A stretch of DNA of 64,000 nt from PALSA-693 sp963780345 (lineage in GTDB: Bacteria; Actinomycetota; Acidimicrobiia; Acidimicrobiales; Palsa-688): NCBI GenBank assembly GCA_963780345.1, contig CAWABU010000006.1, positions 806,001 to 870,000 on the forward strand, given 5' to 3'. The notes beneath the pieces are model-generated. The model saw nothing but the letters and a program-made list of their open reading frames with translations, did not search any database and was not told where the DNA came from. A program made the position numbers and the translations under genes. Shown here one piece after another: positions 24,868 through 33,975 of the stretch; position 1 is the stretch's first letter; each line of letters begins with the position of its first letter.

Positions 24868-26619
24868 TCAGCCTGAAGCGGGAATCACCGGCAGAACCAG
24901 GTGGCTGGGATGGCGCGGCTCGTGGAAGACCTGCTGCCGGGCGACACGCACGTCGGCGTCGGTGTCCGTGCCCACCGGATGCCCGGTGTTGGGGTTCGGC
25001 TCCCACTCAGGAAAGCTGCTCGATGAGATGTGAAGGCGCAGCCGATGACCGGCGGGCACCACCACGCTGGTGGCGATCAGGTCCACCGTGAACCGGTAGA
25101 CGGCGCCGGCCACCAGCGGCGTCGGGGTGCCGCTATGGCGAGCCCGGACCGCGCCCTCGCTGAGGTTCCACCCGCGGCCATCCGGATGGAGGTCCACCAG
25201 CACGGCCGTGAAGTCGGTGTCGGGCGCGTCGGTGGCGGCCCAGAGGTCGACCCAGAGCGGCCCGGTCACCTCCATCGGCGCCTCCAGCGGCTCCGAGGTG
25301 TAGGTGAGGACGTCGGCCCGCTGGTTGAGCGGCGACTGCTCGACCGGCCCGGCCACCTCGCCGGTTCCCAGCAGCCGGCCGCCGAGCGTCGGCGCCGGGT
25401 CCCGGGGATCGTAGGTGAAGGCGTCCGGCGGCTCCGCCTCCGCCGGCTCCGACGGCCCTAGCCGGCCCCCGGCACCGAGGTACCAGGGGGTGTACTTCGT
25501 GCGCGCCAGCGGCCACTCCTGCTCGTCGCGCCACTTGTTGGCCCCCATGACGAAGATGCGCACCGGCGCCCAATCCGGCTCGGGCCCCTCCTGCAACCAG
25601 TGCTTGAACCAGGCCAGGCGCATCCGCGTCGGGTTGAAGGTGGCTTCGGGCCCGAAGTCGATGTCGCCAACCACCGGCACCAGGGGCGTCCAGTGGGCCC
25701 ATGGTCCGACGACCAGCCGCTGGGCCTCCCGGGACCGGCCCGTCGGGGCCTGGCGCCGCATACCGGTGAAGTTCTGCAGTATCCCGGCCAGGTGCACGTC
25801 GTACCACCCGCCGACGTGGATGGCCGGGAGGTCAAGGTCGGCGTAGTGGGTGGACGGGTTGAGCCGGCGCCAGTTGGAGTCGCCGCGATCCTCGTGATCG
25901 AAGATCTCGTCGAGCCAGGTGGCCCGGCCATGCCAGAGCTTGTTCTCCTGGATCGGTCGGGTCCGGAACACGTCGTCGAGGAGGGCCTTGCTGGCTTGGC
26001 GGGTCGTCCGGATGGCGGTGGCGTCGCCCTGGACGACTGCGGTGCGGGCCTCGAGGAAGGCCTCCCGGAGCCGGTCGAGGGCGGGGTCGTCGATGCCCCA
26101 CTCCGGAGCCATGGCGGCGATCAACGACGCCGTCCAGCCCAGCCGCTGGGCCAGTCGGAAGGTGCCGCCCGGATCGAACGACGCCACCCAGTAGTCGGCC
26201 GCACAACACTCGGGTGCCATCACCTCGAGGTGCGGGGGCCGCAGCACGGCAGCCAGCCACTGCGTGTAACCCATGTACGACGCCCCGAACATGCCCACCC
26301 GGCCGTTGGACCACGGCTCCGCCGCCGCCCACTCGACCGTGTCGTAGCCGTCGGGCGCCTCACATTCGATGTACCCCCACTCACCCTCTGATCCGAACCG
26401 GCCCCTGCAGTCCTGAATCACGACGGCAAAGCCGGCTGCCGCCAGCTCGGCCGGCTCCGACGCCAGGGCGATCATGGACCGCCCATAGGGGGTGCGACTG
26501 ACGAGGACCGGCACCGGCTGGTCGGTGTCGGGGCGCCAGACGTCGGCCGCCAACCGGACGCCGTCGCGCATCGGGATCAGGACGTCTCGCTCTTCGATCA
26601 AGGGGGCTGGACCGGGCAA
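24868..26619 (-). CDS. CocE/NonD family hydrolase (X-Pro dipeptidyl-peptidase S15 fold)
   Basis: 583 residues, full length. N-terminal alpha/beta-hydrolase: PMRDGVRLAADVWRP (about 16-30), SRTPYGRSM, VVIQDCRGRFGSEG, nucleophile elbow GMFGASYMGYTQW (Ser near residue 124), and VVGPWAHWTPL with the catalytic His. A C-terminal jelly-roll follows (MEVTGPLWVDLWAATDAPDTDFTAVLVD). Relatives include cocaine esterase and glutaryl-7-ACA acylase, which cleave esters or amides of bulky acids. It is convergent with the small gene at 24462 and divergent from the LLM gene at 26780. Confidence 0.92.
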   Translation of the reverse strand: MPGPAPLIEERDVLIPMRDGVRLAADVWRPDTDQPVPVLVSRTPYGRSMIALASEPAELAAAGFAVVIQDCRGRFGSEGEWGYIECEAPDGYDTVEWAAAEPWSNGRVGMFGASYMGYTQWLAAVLRPPHLEVMAPECCAADYWVASFDPGGTFRLAQRLGWTASLIAAMAPEWGIDDPALDRLREAFLEARTAVVQGDATAIRTTRQASKALLDDVFRTRPIQENKLWHGRATWLDEIFDHEDRGDSNWRRLNPSTHYADLDLPAIHVGGWYDVHLAGILQNFTGMRRQAPTGRSREAQRLVVGPWAHWTPLVPVVGDIDFGPEATFNPTRMRLAWFKHWLQEGPEPDWAPVRIFVMGANKWRDEQEWPLARTKYTPWYLGAGGRLGPSEPAEAEPPDAFTYDPRDPAPTLGGRLLGTGEVAGPVEQSPLNQRADVLTYTSEPLEAPMEVTGPLWVDLWAATDAPDTDFTAVLVDLHPDGRGWNLSEGAVRARHSGTPTPLVAGAVYRFTVDLIATSVVVPAGHRLRLHISSSSFPEWEPNPNTGHPVGTDTDADVRVARQQVFHEPRHPSHLVLPVIPASG

Positions 26620-26779
26620 TGGAACTCCTTGGCCTCTGACGTTTCGGTCAGCGGTGCGACGGGAAGCCAGTTAGTGGTGAGAGGTAGTTGCAGACTATTC
26701 GGGTGGGTGGAGGGCCGGCGGAGAGGGGTTAGCATCGCGTCCCCCGCTGATCGAGGCGGTCGAGGCTAGGAGGCCGAAA

Positions 26780-27808
26780 ACGAAAGTCGACACTTACCTG
26801 GCCGGTGAGCCGGCCGACGCCGAGCTCGTCGCCACCCGCGCCCGGGCCGCCGGGTACGACGGTGTCTGGTCGTCGGAAGTCCGTCACGATCCATTTCTCC
26901 CGCTGGCCCGGGCGGCGACCGTGCCGGCCCCGCTCGAGCTCGGGACCTCGATCGTGGTGGCCTTCGCCCGCAACCCGATGACGCTGGCCTCCACCGCCTG
27001 GGACCTGCAGGCGATGTCGGGAGGCCGTTTTCTGCTCGGGCTCGGCTCGCAGGTGCGGGCCCATATCGAGCGGCGATTCTCGATGCCGTGGTCCCATCCG
27101 GCCGCCCGCATGCGCGAGTTCATCCTGGCCCTGCGCGCCATCTGGGCCTCGTGGCAGCACGGCACCCGGCTGGATTTCGATGGCGACTTCTACCGGCACA
27201 CCCTGATGACCCCGGCCTTCGACCCCGGCCCGCTGCCCTTCGACCCGCCCAAAGTGCTGCTGGCCGCGGTTGGCACCGGTATGACGCGCGTGGCGGCCGA
27301 AGTGGCCGACGGCCTGCTGGTGCACGGCTTCACGACGCAGAGCTATCTGGGCCAGGTCACCCTGCCCACGCTGGCCGCGGGCCTGGCCAAAGTGGGTCGG
27401 CGCCGGCAGGACTTTCAGGTGAAATACTCCCCGTTTGTGGTGACCGGCTCCGATGAGAAGGAGCTGGCCGAGGCCGCGGTCGAAGTCAGGGAACGAATCG
27501 CCTTCTACGCGTCAACCCCTTCCTACCGTCCGGTGCTGGAGCACCACGGGTGGGGCGACCTGCAGACCGAGCTCAACCTGCTGGCCCGCCGGGGCGAGTG
27601 GCAGGTGATGGGCGGCCTGATCGACGACGAAGTGCTGGCCGCCTTCGCCCTGGTGGCGCCGCGCCCGGAGCTGCCGGCGGCGCTGGGCCGATGGATACGC
27701 GGCCTCGCCGATCGGACCACCTGGTCCTCCCCCACCGGGACCAACCCCGCGGAGACCACCGAGGTGCTGGCCACGGTGCGCGCCGCGTCCGAGCCCGGGC
27801 CGGTCTAG
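26780..27808 (+). CDS. LLM class F420-dependent oxidoreductase with apparent ACG start
   Basis: 342 residues if started at ACG 26780. The family start (M)KVDTYLAGEPADAELVATRA is intact at 26783 onward, but the codon where ATG is expected is ACG, with AGGAGG at 26768-26773 just upstream. The next in-frame usual start is GTG 26921, which would remove 47 conserved residues, including GYDGVWSSEVRHDP. Other motifs are AMSGGRFLLGLGSQVRAHIE, FDPPKVLLAAVG and ADGLLVHGFTT, like TIGR03617-type enzymes. ACG is either a rare start or a single-base change from ATG. Divergent from the CocE-like gene. Confidence 0.85.
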   Translation, partial: TKVDTYLAGEPADAELVATRARAAGYDGVWSSEVRHDPFLPLARAATVPAPLELGTSIVVAFARNPMTLASTAWDLQAMSGGRFLLGLGSQVRAHIERRFSMPWSHPAARMREFILALRAIWASWQHGTRLDFDGDFYRHTLMTPAFDPGPLPFDPPKVLLAAVGTGMTRVAAEVADGLLVHGFTTQSYLGQVTLPTLAAGLAKVGRRRQDFQVKYSPFVVTGSDEKELAEAAVEVRERIAFYASTPSYRPVLEHHGWGDLQTELNLLARRGEWQVMGGLIDDEVLAAFALVAPRPELPAALGRWIRGLADRTTWSSPTGTNPAETTEVLATVRAASEPGPV

Positions 27809-27838
27809 CCCGGCCGCTCGGCGGCCCGGCGGGCGGCC

Positions 27839-29377
27839 CTAGCCGGGCCGGACCCGTTCCCGCAGCACGAACTTCTGGATCTTGCCGGTCCCGGTCTTGG
27901 GGAGCGGGCCGAACTCGATGCGCTTGGGCGCCTTGAAGCGGGCCAGCCGGCTCCGGACATGGTCGGCGAGCTCGTCAGGGGTCACCTCGGCGCCTTCCCG
28001 CAGGGTGACAAACGCCACCGGGATCTCACCCCACAGCTCGTCGGGGGCCCCCACCACCGCGCTCTCCAGCACGGCCGGATGACTGTCGAGGGCCTGTTCG
28101 ACCTCGATGGAGGCGATGTTCTCACCGCCGGAGATGATGATGTCCTTGCTCCGGTCCCGCAGCTCGATGGCGCCGTCGGGGTGCATGACGCCCAGATCGC
28201 CGGAACGGAACCATCCGTCCGGGATGGCCAGCCTGGTCGCGGCCTCGTCGTGCAGGTACCCGAGCATCACCGAGCCGCCCCGGATGGCGACCTCGCCCAT
28301 GGTGATGCCGTCGGCAGGGACGTCCTGGCCGAGATCGTTGACGACCCGCAGGCGCCGGTTGGCGATGTTGGCGCCCCCCTGGCGGGCGGTCAGAATCGCC
28401 CGCTCGGCCACGGGCAGGCTCCAGGCCTCGGGCGGGAGCTGCCGGATGGCCACCGGCCCGAAGGTCTCCGTCAGCCCGTACAGATGGGTGACGTTGATGT
28501 CGAGCGTCGCCATGCGCTCGAGCAGGGCCGGCGACGGAGGGGCACCTCCGGTCGCCACCGTGATGGGACGATGGACCCGGGCCGGGTCCGCGGCGGGGTC
28601 GGCCGCCAGCATGGTCAACACGGTGGGAGCGGCGTTGAAGTGGGTGACCTGATAACGCTCGATCATGTCCCACACCGTCGCCGGGACGACCCGGGGCAGG
28701 CACAGGTGGGTGCCGCCGGCGGCCGTCACGGCCCAGGTGAAGCACCAGCCGTTGCAATGGAACATCGGCAGCGTCCAGAGGAACACGCTGTCCAGACCCA
28801 GCCCGGCGTGATACGCCATGGCCAGGCTCTGGAGATAAGCGCCCCGGTGGTGGTACATGACCCCTTTGGGGCGCCCGGTGGTCCCGCTGGTGTAGTCGAC
28901 GGCAATCAGGGACCACTCGTCGTCCGGTGACACGCCGTACGGCGGGGCGGCGGCCAGACCGGACTCGTAGTCGGCGCCGATCAGGGTGACCGGAACCCGC
29001 AGCTGGTCGGCGAGGGTGGCATGGGCCTCGTCGAGCACCAGCACCCTGGCCTCGCTGTGATCGAGGATGTACTGGAACTCCGGCACGGAGAGCCGGGTGT
29101 TGAGGGCCACCAGGACGGCTCCCGACAAAGGAACGCCGTAGTGAGACTCGAGGAGCAGGCTGTTGTTGAGGGCCAGGACGGCCACCCGGTCGCCGTCCTG
29201 CACGCCGGCGGCGCGAAGGAGGCCGGCCTGGCGGTGGACCCGCTCGTTGAACTCCCGATAGGTCCACTCGCGATCCCCGTCGATCACGGCCCGGCGGTCC
29301 CCGAAGAGCATGGCGCTGCGTTCGAGAAAACCCAGCGGAGTCAAAGGCTCCGCCGCCGCGGTCGCGGGGTCGATCAT
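27839..29377 (-). CDS. AMP-dependent acyl-CoA synthetase (FadD/AlkK-like)
   Basis: 512 residues. ANL-family adenylating enzyme: P-loop YTSGTTGRPKGVMYHHRGAY (about 171-190), A5-like LYGLTETFGPVA, the hinge motif GWFRSGDLGVMHPDG and the final Lys in PKTGTGKIQKFVLR. It activates a carboxylic acid to acyl-AMP and then acyl-CoA. It resembles medium-chain AlkK/FadK-like ligases, but the chain length cannot be fixed. It converges on the LLM gene at 26780-27808 and is followed upstream, on the same strand, by the SMP-30 gene 48 bases away. Confidence 0.93.
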   Translation of the reverse strand: MIDPATAAAEPLTPLGFLERSAMLFGDRRAVIDGDREWTYREFNERVHRQAGLLRAAGVQDGDRVAVLALNNSLLLESHYGVPLSGAVLVALNTRLSVPEFQYILDHSEARVLVLDEAHATLADQLRVPVTLIGADYESGLAAAPPYGVSPDDEWSLIAVDYTSGTTGRPKGVMYHHRGAYLQSLAMAYHAGLGLDSVFLWTLPMFHCNGWCFTWAVTAAGGTHLCLPRVVPATVWDMIERYQVTHFNAAPTVLTMLAADPAADPARVHRPITVATGGAPPSPALLERMATLDINVTHLYGLTETFGPVAIRQLPPEAWSLPVAERAILTARQGGANIANRRLRVVNDLGQDVPADGITMGEVAIRGGSVMLGYLHDEAATRLAIPDGWFRSGDLGVMHPDGAIELRDRSKDIIISGGENIASIEVEQALDSHPAVLESAVVGAPDELWGEIPVAFVTLREGAEVTPDELADHVRSRLARFKAPKRIEFGPLPKTGTGKIQKFVLRERVRPG

Positions 29378-29425
29378 GGCTTACCTCTCGGTGTGTCTGT
29401 CTCCATATCTACGGGCGCCAGGAAG

Positions 29426-30322
29426 CTACTGAAAGGCCAGTCTGAGGCCCGGGCGAGGCCATCGGCACGAGACCAACCGGCCGGTGACCGAACAGGTGAG
29501 ATAGGCGGTCTGCAGGTCGGCGCCCCCGAAACAGATGTTCGTGACGGCCCCGTCAGCGAGGTCGTCGGGCAGGGTGAATTTCTCGTATTCCCCGTTTTGG
29601 TGGACCACCGTCACCCCACTCTGCAGCAAGGTTCCCACGCACACCGCGTCGCTGGAGTCGACGGCCAGCGAATCCAGCTCCTGGGCGCCCGGCAATCCCA
29701 CCAGGAGGGTCCAGGGGTCGGGCGTGTCGCCGCGCAACAGGCTCTGAACGCTGTACGACGCCGCCGGCACGACCTGTCCCGGCTCGCTCAGCCGGCGCCG
29801 GTGGACCTGGCGGGTCATCGTCTCAGCCCAATACAGGACGTCGCCGTCCGGTGACAGCCCGATGCCGTTGGGCGCCCGCAATCCGGACAGCGCCCGCTGG
29901 ACGGAGGTTCCATCCGGGCGGGCGTAATAGATGGCTCCGCCCCCCAGGTCGGTAAACCAGAATCCACCCGTCGCATCGAAGACCAGGTCGTTGGGGGATG
30001 TGAAGGGCCGGCCTTCCCATTCGGTATACACCTGCTCGACCGCGCCCCGGCCTGGGTCGACGCGCTGGATCGACGGCGGGCCGGTCTTCTCCCGGCCGAG
30101 ACCGCCGTTGTTGCAGACGTAGAGCGCGCCATCCGGACCGACCGCGGCGCCGTTTGGTCCGCCCCCGACCTCCGCCACCACGGTCACCTCGCGGTCGGTG
30201 CCGACCCGGGACAGGCGGCCGCGGCTGATCTCACAGACGATGACCGAACCGTCTGCCATTGCCACCGGGCCCTCGGGAAACCCCAGCCCATCGGCCCGGA
30301 CCTCGACGTCCTGCAGTTCCAT
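29426..30322 (-). CDS. SMP-30/gluconolactonase/LRE-like protein
   Basis: 298 residues. Six-bladed propeller metal-dependent lactonase: LGFPEGPVAMADG holds the metal-binding Glu, GPNGAAVGPDGALYVCNNGG, FTSPNDLVFDATGGFWFTD, and RAPNGIGLSPDGDVLYWAET hold the expected Asn and Asp ligands. It would open a lactone or similar ester. The ATG start fits the family. It lies upstream of the acyl-CoA synthetase on the same strand, so the two may act in sequence (lactone opening, then CoA activation); this is inference. Confidence 0.9.
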   Translation of the reverse strand: MELQDVEVRADGLGFPEGPVAMADGSVIVCEISRGRLSRVGTDREVTVVAEVGGGPNGAAVGPDGALYVCNNGGLGREKTGPPSIQRVDPGRGAVEQVYTEWEGRPFTSPNDLVFDATGGFWFTDLGGGAIYYARPDGTSVQRALSGLRAPNGIGLSPDGDVLYWAETMTRQVHRRRLSEPGQVVPAASYSVQSLLRGDTPDPWTLLVGLPGAQELDSLAVDSSDAVCVGTLLQSGVTVVHQNGEYEKFTLPDDLADGAVTNICFGGADLQTAYLTCSVTGRLVSCRWPRPGLRLAFQ

Positions 30323-30452
30323 TGCTCCGCTCCCCGGTCAGCAAACCCTCATGTCGATGTTCCCGGCACAGTAACAGCAGGGTCGGACAGCTTCGAAGGC
30401 CGCGATGGGGCCGCCGGCGGGCCCGGCCGGGCGGGCAGGCGAGCCGAGACGG

Positions 30453-31043
30453 TCAGCCGAACTGCGGGTTGGTGAAGCGATGAATGGTGACTTCTTCGCT
30501 GTCGGTATCGAGGACCGCGTAGCTGACCATTCCCGGATGCGCGGGGTCGCCTCCCTGTCCCAATGAGCCCGGGTTGACGACGAGCGTGGTGCCGACCCTC
30601 TCGGCCATGGGAATGTGGGTGTGGCCGAGGACCAGGATGTCGGCGTCGAGATCGGCGCAGCGGGCCAGCTCAGGGCTACCCGGGAACAGGTAGTCGCTGT
30701 AGGGCGCAAAGGGGCTGGCGTGCACCATCAGCAGCCGCTTGCCGGAAAGCCGGGTCTCGTGCCGGGTCGGAGCCTCCGCCATGAAGTCCAGGTTGTGGCG
30801 ACGAACGGCCGGGGCGGACCGGGCCCGCTCGCCGTCCTGGCTCAGGAGCGTCAGCTCGTGATTGCCGACGACGTAGGTGATGCCGTGGTCGCGGACCCTT
30901 TCGATGACCTCGTTGGAGAAGCGGTACTGCAGCACGGCGTCGCCGGCCAGCCACACGTCGTCGACGCTGTCCTCGAGCTCCTCGAGGGCACGGTCCATGG
31001 CCTTGGCGTTGCAGTGCACGTCCGAGATGATCCCGAGCAGCAT
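30453..31043 (-). CDS. Metallophosphoesterase (YfcE-like)
   Basis: 196 residues. Motifs in order: GIISDVHCNAKAM (metal-binding DVH), VWLAGDAV, YVVGNHELTL, LMVHASPF and VLGHTHIPMA, then NPGSLGQGGD. A dinuclear-metal phosphodiesterase with unknown substrate. The ATG at 31043 is chosen because the DVH strand must lie at the N terminus; AAAGGA lies about 15 bases upstream. On its upstream side there is 683 bases without a gene, with an AT-rich patch at about 31060-31080 that may hold the promoter. Confidence 0.9.
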   Translation of the reverse strand: MLLGIISDVHCNAKAMDRALEELEDSVDDVWLAGDAVLQYRFSNEVIERVRDHGITYVVGNHELTLLSQDGERARSAPAVRRHNLDFMAEAPTRHETRLSGKRLLMVHASPFAPYSDYLFPGSPELARCADLDADILVLGHTHIPMAERVGTTLVVNPGSLGQGGDPAHPGMVSYAVLDTDSEEVTIHRFTNPQFG

Positions 31044-31726
31044 GGGTCCGACCGAATCCTTTCGCTTTCTAAGTATTCTCGGCCGGCCCGCGGCCGTGCA
31101 AGTCGAGACGTAGGCGTCAGGGACTGGTACGGCGGTCGCGACTGCTGCCCTGAGGATCTCCTTTTCTCGCTCCGGTAGGTACCCAGAGTGGGCAGACGGC
31201 TGTTCGACGTCGCTCGCACCGGGTCGCAGACGGCCGAGAGACTCGGGAGCCGAGGCCCGCCCCGGCGTCCGGTGCCACCGTCCACTCGCGGCCGGCGCCG
31301 CCACGGGAGCGGGGTCCTTCGACGTTCGTCGCACCGGCACGCGGTGAGGTGGGGCCGCCACAGGGCGGGCGAGGGCGCCGGCCGGCCTCTGACGACCAAG
31401 ACGGTGTCCGCTGACGGCCCAGATGGGCCCGCCGGCGCTGCGACAGTGTGCGAGACGGATCGAAAGGCCGGCGATACAACCGGACCGGGTGCAGGCCGAG
31501 CCGGGTGAGATGGGCGCAGGAGGCCAGGGGACCTCCGTCGGCGCGGCGACACCGAGCGACACGGGTCGAACAGACGCGGCGCAAGACGCCCGGGACTCGA
31601 GGGCGACAACAGGTCGGCTGATGGTCGGCTCACGGTCAACCCTGGTCCGCCACCCGCGAGCGGCCGCCGCGATGGTAAATCTGGGGCGGGAGGCGCGGGC
31701 GTCGCAAAGCCCCCGCGGCGCGGCGC
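31044..31726. other. 683-base region without a recognisable gene
   Basis: Lies between the MFS stop and the phosphoesterase start, both on the minus strand. Open frames are present on both strands but are rich in Arg, Pro, Gly and Ser with no motif, no ribosome site and no family resemblance. The only AT-rich part is near the phosphoesterase start. It could be a decayed gene or hold an unrecognised RNA. Confidence 0.45.
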
Positions 31727-33346
31727 TCAGCCGGGCTCGGGAGCGAGTGATTGAGCCGGTTCTACCGGCTCGCCCGTGGACTCACCACCCACGGCATTCA
31801 TGGTGGCCGACTGGATGTAGGCGTGATCGCGAAGCGGTATCTCTTTCAGGATGAGAACGAAGGGCAAAGTCAGCAGCGCAATTGGTGTGGCCCACAGGAA
31901 CACGGCGTGCAGCGAATGGGCGAACGCCTGGATGATCCCCGTCTGTACGGGACCGGGCAGGTGGTGTACCGCGCCCGGGCTGAAGGCCACCGCCGTCCCG
32001 GAGATGTGCAATGCGGTCTTCGGCACCAGCCTGGGAATCCAGTACGCCAGCTGGGCGGTCATGATCGCTCCGAAGATGGCCACCCCGAACGAGCTCCCCA
32101 TCGAACGGAAGAAGACATTGGACGAGGTGGCGGCGCCGAGATCCTTTTGCTCGGATGCGTTCTGGAGGGCGACCATGAGGACCGGCATGATCAGGCCCAC
32201 CCCGGCCCCGAGCGGGAACATGTACAGTCCGGCCTTCCACGTGGGCGTGTGCTCGTTCATGGTGGAGAGCAGGAACATGCCCAGGGTCATCAGCACCGAT
32301 CCCATAATGGGCCAGAGCTTGTAACGCCCGGTGCGGGAAATCAGGCGCCCGGTGATGATGGAGGAGACGGTCACGCCGGCCATCATCGGGAACATCAGGA
32401 AACCCGACAGGATGGGCGAGACGCCGGCGACGAGCTGGAGAAACAGCGGCATGTACACGGTGGCCCCGAACATCGCCATTCCGGCCAGGAAGCTGATGAC
32501 GTTGGTTACCCGGAACACGGGGTTGCGGAACAGGCGGAGCGGCAGCACCGGCTCTTCGGCGCGCCGTTCGTGCCACACGAAGAAGATGAGCAGAAGGATG
32601 CTGCCGACCAGCAACGACATGATCTCGGGCGAATTCCAGGCGTAGGTACTGCCGCCCCAAACCGTTACCAGGAGCAAACCGGCCACCGAGCCCATGAGCA
32701 GCGCGGCGCCCAGATAGTCGATGCGGCGCTGGATCTTTTGAAAGGGCAGGTTGAGCACCGAGCTGGTGACGATCAAGGCCACGATGCCGATGGGGATATT
32801 GACGTAGAAGCACCACCGCCACGACAGGTTCTGGGTGAAGAAGCCGCCGATGGCGGGGCCGGCGATGCTGGAGAGGGAGAAGACTCCGACCATGTAGCCC
32901 TGGTAGCGCCCGCGCTGACGCGGCGAGAGGATGTCGCCGATGATCGCCATCGGCAGCGACATCAATCCTCCTGCGCCCAGGCCCTGCACGCCGCGGAAGA
33001 GGATGAGCTGCATCATGGACTCGGTCAGGCCCGACAGGATCGACCCGATCAGGAAGATGACGATCGACGCCTGGAACATGCGTTTGCGCCCGTGCAGGTC
33101 GCCGAGCTTCCCCCACACCGGCGTCGAGCACGTCGACGTCAGCAGGTAGGCCGTCACCACCCACGAGAGATGGTTGAGGCCGCCCAGATCGCCCACGATG
33201 GTGGGTAGCGCGGTGGCGATGATGGTCTGGTCCAGGGCCGCCAGCAGCGTGCCGACCATGAGCGCGCCGTAGATGATCAGGATCCGCCGATGGGTCAGAC
33301 CCCCCGCAGCGGCGGTGTCGACCGGCCTGGATGCGGTGGTGGTCAC
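31727..33346 (-). CDS. MFS drug-resistance transporter, DHA2 (14-TMS, EmrB/QacA) family
   Basis: 539 residues. About 14 hydrophobic segments. Motif C-like stretch and family landmarks: LLAALDQTIIATALPTIVGD (about 34-53, D and Q in the first helix), WVVTAYLLTST, GKLGDLHGRKRMF (motif A, loop 2-3), and GVQGLGAGGLMSLPMAII. It exports drugs or other amphipathic compounds with proton exchange across the inner membrane. Its start overlaps the stop of the upstream MarR gene by four bases (ATGA), so it is the regulated target of that gene. Export substrate unknown. Confidence 0.95.
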   Translation of the reverse strand: MTTTASRPVDTAAAGGLTHRRILIIYGALMVGTLLAALDQTIIATALPTIVGDLGGLNHLSWVVTAYLLTSTCSTPVWGKLGDLHGRKRMFQASIVIFLIGSILSGLTESMMQLILFRGVQGLGAGGLMSLPMAIIGDILSPRQRGRYQGYMVGVFSLSSIAGPAIGGFFTQNLSWRWCFYVNIPIGIVALIVTSSVLNLPFQKIQRRIDYLGAALLMGSVAGLLLVTVWGGSTYAWNSPEIMSLLVGSILLLIFFVWHERRAEEPVLPLRLFRNPVFRVTNVISFLAGMAMFGATVYMPLFLQLVAGVSPILSGFLMFPMMAGVTVSSIITGRLISRTGRYKLWPIMGSVLMTLGMFLLSTMNEHTPTWKAGLYMFPLGAGVGLIMPVLMVALQNASEQKDLGAATSSNVFFRSMGSSFGVAIFGAIMTAQLAYWIPRLVPKTALHISGTAVAFSPGAVHHLPGPVQTGIIQAFAHSLHAVFLWATPIALLTLPFVLILKEIPLRDHAYIQSATMNAVGGESTGEPVEPAQSLAPEPG

Positions 33347-33933
33347 GGCCGGACGCTCCCCAGGGCCGCCACGACGGGCTCCGATGGGCGGGCCGGCCCG
33401 GGGTCCGGTGGTGCTGCCGGCGCGGCCGGGTGCTGCGGGCCGGGCGAATCGTGCGACACCCGGGTCTCCATGGTGTCAGCCAGGCGGGCGACCAGCCGGG
33501 CCAGGGTGCGCTGGTCGGAGTCGCTCCAACCCTCGATCAGCTCGCGGAAGGCATCCTGACGGGCCTCGCGCACCCGACCGAGCAAGGCGCGCCCATCGTC
33601 GGTCAGGCGGAGACGGCAGGCCCGCTGGTCGGCGGCGTCCGGTGTCCGTTCAACCAGGGCGGACTGCACCAGGTCCCGCACCTGGCGACTGACCGCCGAC
33701 AGGTCGATCCCCAGGATCTCGGCCAGCTCCGTCGGCCGGATAGGCTCGCTTTCGTCGATCCGGGCCAGGGCGGCGTAGACCGCTCTGTCCATCGTCACGC
33801 CGCTCACGGTGGTCAGCCACCGGCCGACGGCGGGGCGGGTGGCCTGCCGCAGGAAGCGGGTCAGGGCGTGCTCCACGGCGACGAACGGCTCCATGGCGGG
33901 GAGACAGCCGCTTGTTTCGACAGGCTGTGTCAT
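33343..33933 (-). CDS. MarR family transcriptional regulator
   Basis: 196 residues from ATG 33933. Winged helix-turn-helix: IRPTELAEILGIDLSAVSRQ (about 65-84), the wing VERTPDAADQRACRLRLTDD, and flanking dimer helices. After about residue 155 a Pro/Ala-rich tail of ~40 residues is disordered. A second ATG six codons earlier abuts the operator, so I prefer 33933. The gene overlaps the MFS gene by four bases and lies behind a dyad at 33956-33974. This is the standard arrangement of a self-controlled MarR-exporter operon; a phenolic or drug-like inducer is likely but not shown. Confidence 0.92.
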   Translation of the reverse strand: MTQPVETSGCLPAMEPFVAVEHALTRFLRQATRPAVGRWLTTVSGVTMDRAVYAALARIDESEPIRPTELAEILGIDLSAVSRQVRDLVQSALVERTPDAADQRACRLRLTDDGRALLGRVREARQDAFRELIEGWSDSDQRTLARLVARLADTMETRVSHDSPGPQHPAAPAAPPDPGPARPSEPVVAALGSVRP

Positions 33934-33955
33934 CTTCCCGCAGGCTCGCATAAGT

Positions 33956-33974
33956 TGCTTGCGCCAGTCAAGCA
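33956..33974. promoter_or_regulatory. 19-base dyad, likely MarR operator
   Basis: TGCTTG, a 7-base spacer CGCCAGT and CAAGCA form a perfect 6+7+6 dyad. It lies 22 bases before the MarR ATG and 1 base from the stop codon of the upstream dehydrogenase. Size and spacing suit a MarR dimer site, and TTGACT on the minus strand within the dyad could be a -35 element. Confidence 0.6.
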
Positions 33975-33975
33975 G

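Noticed and set aside
31751..33208. Long plus-strand open frame opposite the MFS gene
   Set aside because: It mirrors the codons of a clearly real 14-segment transporter, has a His/Asp/Gln/Gly-rich composition and no motif or ribosome site.
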